Of a stretch of 64,000 nt of DNA, positions 61,345 through 64,000 are shown piece by piece; within the stretch, counting starts at the first letter, position 1; each line of letters opens with the position of its first letter. The position numbers and the translations under genes were made by a program. Below the pieces are notes generated by a model, which was given only the letters and a program-made list of their open reading frames with translations, was not told the origin of the DNA and made no database searches. Source of the DNA: Halomonas huangheensis (GTDB taxonomy: Bacteria; Pseudomonadota; Gammaproteobacteria; Pseudomonadales; Halomonadaceae); assembly GCF_001431725.1 (NCBI RefSeq), contig NZ_CP013106.1, forward strand, positions 4,030,001 to 4,094,000. Reading direction: 5' to 3'.

Positions 61345-62709
61345 TCAGGATGCGATGGCGATGTAGTGACTACGCTCACGCTCGATGGCACGCAGCATCT
61401 CCTCGACCCAGTGCTTGTGATGCAGCACGTAGAGTCCCTCGTCCTCCGGCGACGCCCCGCTCATCAGCGGCTTCATGTCGATGGCCCGGGCATTGTCGTC
61501 GGCGCCCTCGATCCATTGGCTGGCCCCGCGCGACAGGTCGTTCCATTCCGCGAGGCCGCCCTGGTAGCCGTTGTGGCAACTACGGAATTCCTCAAGATCG
61601 TCCGGTGTACCCATGCCGCTGACGTTGAAGAAGTCCTCGTACTGGCGGATACGCACACGACGACTCTCGGCGGACTCGCCCTTCGGCGCGAAGCAGTAGA
61701 TGGTGACTTCGGTACGGTCGACGTCGATGGGGCGCAGCACACGAATCTGGGTCGAGAACTGATCCATCAGATAGACGTTGGGGTAGAGGCACAGGTTACG
61801 GGTCTGATTGACGATGGAGTCGGCTCGCGCGGCGCCGAACTGTTGCTCGATCCACTCCCGGCGCTGGTGAACCGGACGCACTTCCGGGTTGAGCAGGCGT
61901 GTCCACAGCATCATGTGGCCGTTGTCGTAGGAGTAGAAACCGCCCTGACTCTTCGACCAGCCATCGGCATCGACCGCCTTGGTACCACCGGCATCGTAGT
62001 TGCGGCGATCCATGGTCGAGGCATAGTTCCAGTGCACCGTGCTGACGTGGTAGCCATCGGCACCATTCTCGGCCTGCAGCTTCCAGTTGCCGCTGTAGGT
62101 GTAGGACGAGGTACCACGCAGGATTTCCAGTCCCTCCGGTGCCTGGTCGACGATGTTGTCGATCACCTTCCTGGTTTCGCCGAGGAACTCCTCGAGCGGC
62201 ATGACATCCTCGCTGAGGCTGCCGAACAGAAAACCCTTGTAGTTGGCAAAGGTCGGCACGCGCTTGAGGTCATGCGAGCCCTGCTGCTTGAAGCCCTCCG
62301 GATAGGCACCGGTCTTCTCATTCTTGGCCTTGAGCAGACGGCCATCGTTCTTGAAGGTCCAACCATGGAACGGGCAGGTGAAGGTGCCCTTGTTGCCACG
62401 CTTGCGCCGACACAGGGTCGCACCGCGATGGGCACAGGCATTGATCAACGCATGCAGCTCGCCATCCTTGTCACGGGTGATAAGCACCGGCTGGCGCCCC
62501 ATGGTCAAGGTGAAGTAATCACCCGGCTCGGGGATCTGGCTCTCGTGAGCCATGAACAGCCAGTTGCCTTCGAAGATGTGCTTCATCTCCAGCTCAAAGA
62601 ACTCGGGGTCGGTAAACATGCTGCGGTGGCAACGGAAGATGCCGTTCTCGGCGTCATCGACTACCGCTCCACGCACACGAGCTTCGATCTGATCGAGTTT
62701 ATTGTTCAT
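61345..62709 (-). CDS. benA: Benzoate 1,2-dioxygenase large subunit BenA
   Basis: The catalytic alpha subunit, 454 residues. The Rieske cluster is bound by CAHRGATLC and CPFHGWTF. The mononuclear iron site uses the histidines of [15 protein letters not shown] and an acidic residue nearer the C-terminus. It dihydroxylates benzoate at C1 and C2. It follows catA by 63 bases, an arrangement joining both steps in one transcript. Confidence 0.96.
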   Translation of the reverse strand: MNNKLDQIEARVRGAVVDDAENGIFRCHRSMFTDPEFFELEMKHIFEGNWLFMAHESQIPEPGDYFTLTMGRQPVLITRDKDGELHALINACAHRGATLCRRKRGNKGTFTCPFHGWTFKNDGRLLKAKNEKTGAYPEGFKQQGSHDLKRVPTFANYKGFLFGSLSEDVMPLEEFLGETRKVIDNIVDQAPEGLEILRGTSSYTYSGNWKLQAENGADGYHVSTVHWNYASTMDRRNYDAGGTKAVDADGWSKSQGGFYSYDNGHMMLWTRLLNPEVRPVHQRREWIEQQFGAARADSIVNQTRNLCLYPNVYLMDQFSTQIRVLRPIDVDRTEVTIYCFAPKGESAESRRVRIRQYEDFFNVSGMGTPDDLEEFRSCHNGYQGGLAEWNDLSRGASQWIEGADDNARAIDMKPLMSGASPEDEGLYVLHHKHWVEEMLRAIERERSHYIAIAS

Positions 62710-62772
62710 CAGGTGTCTCCTCTGCCGGGAAGCTGTCCGGTCAAGGTGTTGATTGCATCGATTCGAGTCGTC

Positions 62773-63729
62773 TCAGGCGTCTTCGAGGGCACGAGGACGC
62801 TTGTGGCGCTGCTGCAGCTCGGCGGTTTCGGTGGCTGCCAGCTCGACATCGAACACCACCTCGGTGAAGGGGCCCTCCAGACCGCGCTGCCGAGCTGTCG
62901 CGGCATCCTCGATACGTGTGGCTTCCACCACCAGTTCCTCGCGGGTGGCGAAGGCAAAGTCGTCGTAGGTATAGGGATCACCGGCCAGGTTGATCTGGGT
63001 GGTCAGGTGGCGATGTCCGGGTGCGGAAATGAAGAAGTGGATATGCGCCGGGCGCTGACCGTGGCGACCCAACAGGTCCAGCACCTGCTGGGTGGGGCTG
63101 TCCGGTGGGCAGCCATAGCCGGAGGGGATGATGCTTCGGGCACGATAGCGGCCTTCGTCATCGGTCAGGATGGTGCGCCGCAGGTTGTAGTCGGACTGCG
63201 AGGGATCGAAGAACGAGTAGTTGCCATGGCTGTCGGCGTGCCAGATCTCGACCCTGGCGCCACGGATCGGCTGGCCTGAGGTATCGCGGACCTGGCCGCT
63301 CAGCCACATGACCTCCGCCTCGGCATCGCTGCCATCGTCCATGCGCGCTTCAGCGTGAGACTCCGGCGCTCCAGCCACATACAACGGCCCTTCGATGGTT
63401 CTTGGCGTACCACCGGCAAGACCACGAGCGGCATCGGCAGCATCCATGCGCATATCGAGGTAGTGATCAAAGCCCAGCCCCGGAGCCAGCAGGCCAAACT
63501 GGGTGTCCTTGCCCAGCGCATTGAGCACCGAGACGCTCTGCCAGAACTCCTCGGGCGTCACATCGAAGTCATCGATCAGGCGATAGATATCCGACAGCAG
63601 GCGATGCAGAATCTGCTTGCCTCGATCACTACCGGCCGACTTGTCGAATCCGCTGACGGTTTTGAGAAAGTCCTGCACTTCACTGCTGTCGAAGATGCGG
63701 GGCCCGTGCTGCTGAGTCATGCTGTTCAT
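62773..63729 (-). CDS. catA: Catechol 1,2-dioxygenase
   Basis: An intradiol ferric dioxygenase cleaving catechol to cis,cis-muconate. The 318 residues show the helical N-terminal dimer zone, then the iron ligands: Tyr in GPLYVAG, Tyr in IIPSGYGCP, and His in PAHIHFF with a second His in the same stretch. GAGGAG 6 bases before the ATG supports the start at 63729. Confidence 0.95.
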   Translation of the reverse strand: MNSMTQQHGPRIFDSSEVQDFLKTVSGFDKSAGSDRGKQILHRLLSDIYRLIDDFDVTPEEFWQSVSVLNALGKDTQFGLLAPGLGFDHYLDMRMDAADAARGLAGGTPRTIEGPLYVAGAPESHAEARMDDGSDAEAEVMWLSGQVRDTSGQPIRGARVEIWHADSHGNYSFFDPSQSDYNLRRTILTDDEGRYRARSIIPSGYGCPPDSPTQQVLDLLGRHGQRPAHIHFFISAPGHRHLTTQINLAGDPYTYDDFAFATREELVVEATRIEDAATARQRGLEGPFTEVVFDVELAATETAELQQRHKRPRALEDA

Positions 63730-63788
63730 GTTGCGCTCCTCACGGTATGGCGTGTCATTTGTTGTTATTGCTGCGGAATGTCACCGCT

Positions 63789-64000
63789 TCAGGAATCGTC
63801 CCCGCGGACCGAGGATGGATGCCGACACAGCGGCTTGACGCTGATGTCCATGTACGGGAACAGCGGCAGGTTCGAGACCAGCTCCTGCAATTCCGCGTTG
63901 TCCTCGACATCAAAGATACTCACGTTCGAATAGCTACCCGCCACGCGCCACAGATGACGCCACTTGCCGCTGCGTTGCAGCTCCTGCGAATAGGCTTTCT
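63789..64000 (-). CDS. catC: Muconolactone D-isomerase, C-terminal part (cut by window edge)
   Basis: The last 69 residues are visible: SQELQRSGKWRHLWRVAGSY, SNVSIFDVEDNAELQELVSN and LPLFPYMDISVKPLCRHPSS. They match CatC, which converts muconolactone to 3-oxoadipate enol-lactone. The N-terminal third lies beyond the window. It is 59 bases upstream of catA on the same strand, so a catC-catA-benABCD transcript is likely, with catB perhaps further upstream. Confidence 0.93.
   Translation of the reverse strand, partial: KAYSQELQRSGKWRHLWRVAGSYSNVSIFDVEDNAELQELVSNLPLFPYMDISVKPLCRHPSSVRGDDS

Noticed and set aside
61366..63279. 637-codon plus-strand frame opposite benA and catA
   Set aside because: Antisense shadow of two well-supported enzymes.

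Overview
The window looks like chromosome from a gammaproteobacterium, most likely Halomonas or another member of the Halomonadaceae. That is an inference from protein flavour and gene order; no rRNA is present to settle it. The signs are moderately high G+C, many acidic proteins, a Pseudomonas-like ffh-rpsP-rimM-trmD-rplS order running into xerD-dsbC-hom-thrC, an acetoacetyl-CoA reductase, TRAP and ABC uptake loci and a ben/cat aromatic pathway. No insertion sequence, prophage or CRISPR array was seen.

Layout. Bases 1-9023 (minus strand) carry a conserved housekeeping series: ffh, rpsP, rimM, trmD, rplS, xerD, dsbC, hom, thrC, then the start of a glutathione S-transferase gene. Bases 9293-15000 hold a YpjD-like membrane protein, a CorC-type CBS protein, a TetR/RclC-like divergent pair with matching palindromes, and a TetR-acyltransferase pair. 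Bases 14643-26305 hold a degenerate SRAP protein coupled to an M16 protease, sbcB, minCDE, a large DUF349 protein and phaB. An initiator tRNA with its own promoter and terminator lies at 26615-26691. Bases 26975-41393 are a mosaic of small units: cnoX, patB, ybaK, an M48 protease, LOG, DUF501, tas, yaaA, a Tim44-like protein and an acidic repeat lipoprotein.

The right third is accessory metabolism. Bases 41899-50192 form a LacI-controlled polyol locus: ABC importer, zinc alcohol dehydrogenase, L-xylulose-reductase-like SDR, FGGY kinase and regulator, with a promoter/operator that can be read directly. A HigBA module follows. Bases 51046-56461 hold a LysR-controlled TRAP transporter with a SAF-domain, homoserine-dehydrogenase-like enzyme. 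A toxin-antitoxin pair whose ParE-type toxin carries two frameshifts comes next, then a LysR/quinone-reductase divergent pair with a large inverted repeat. The window ends in a minus-strand catC-catA-benABCD series that converts benzoate to catechol and onward into the beta-ketoadipate pathway.

Recurring oddities are short tandem repeats of 14-16 bases in intergenic DNA, three of them sharing a TTCAAACA-like core; several TTG/GTG starts (hom, trmD, yfjD, minD, minE); and an SRAP protein lacking all its known catalytic residues.
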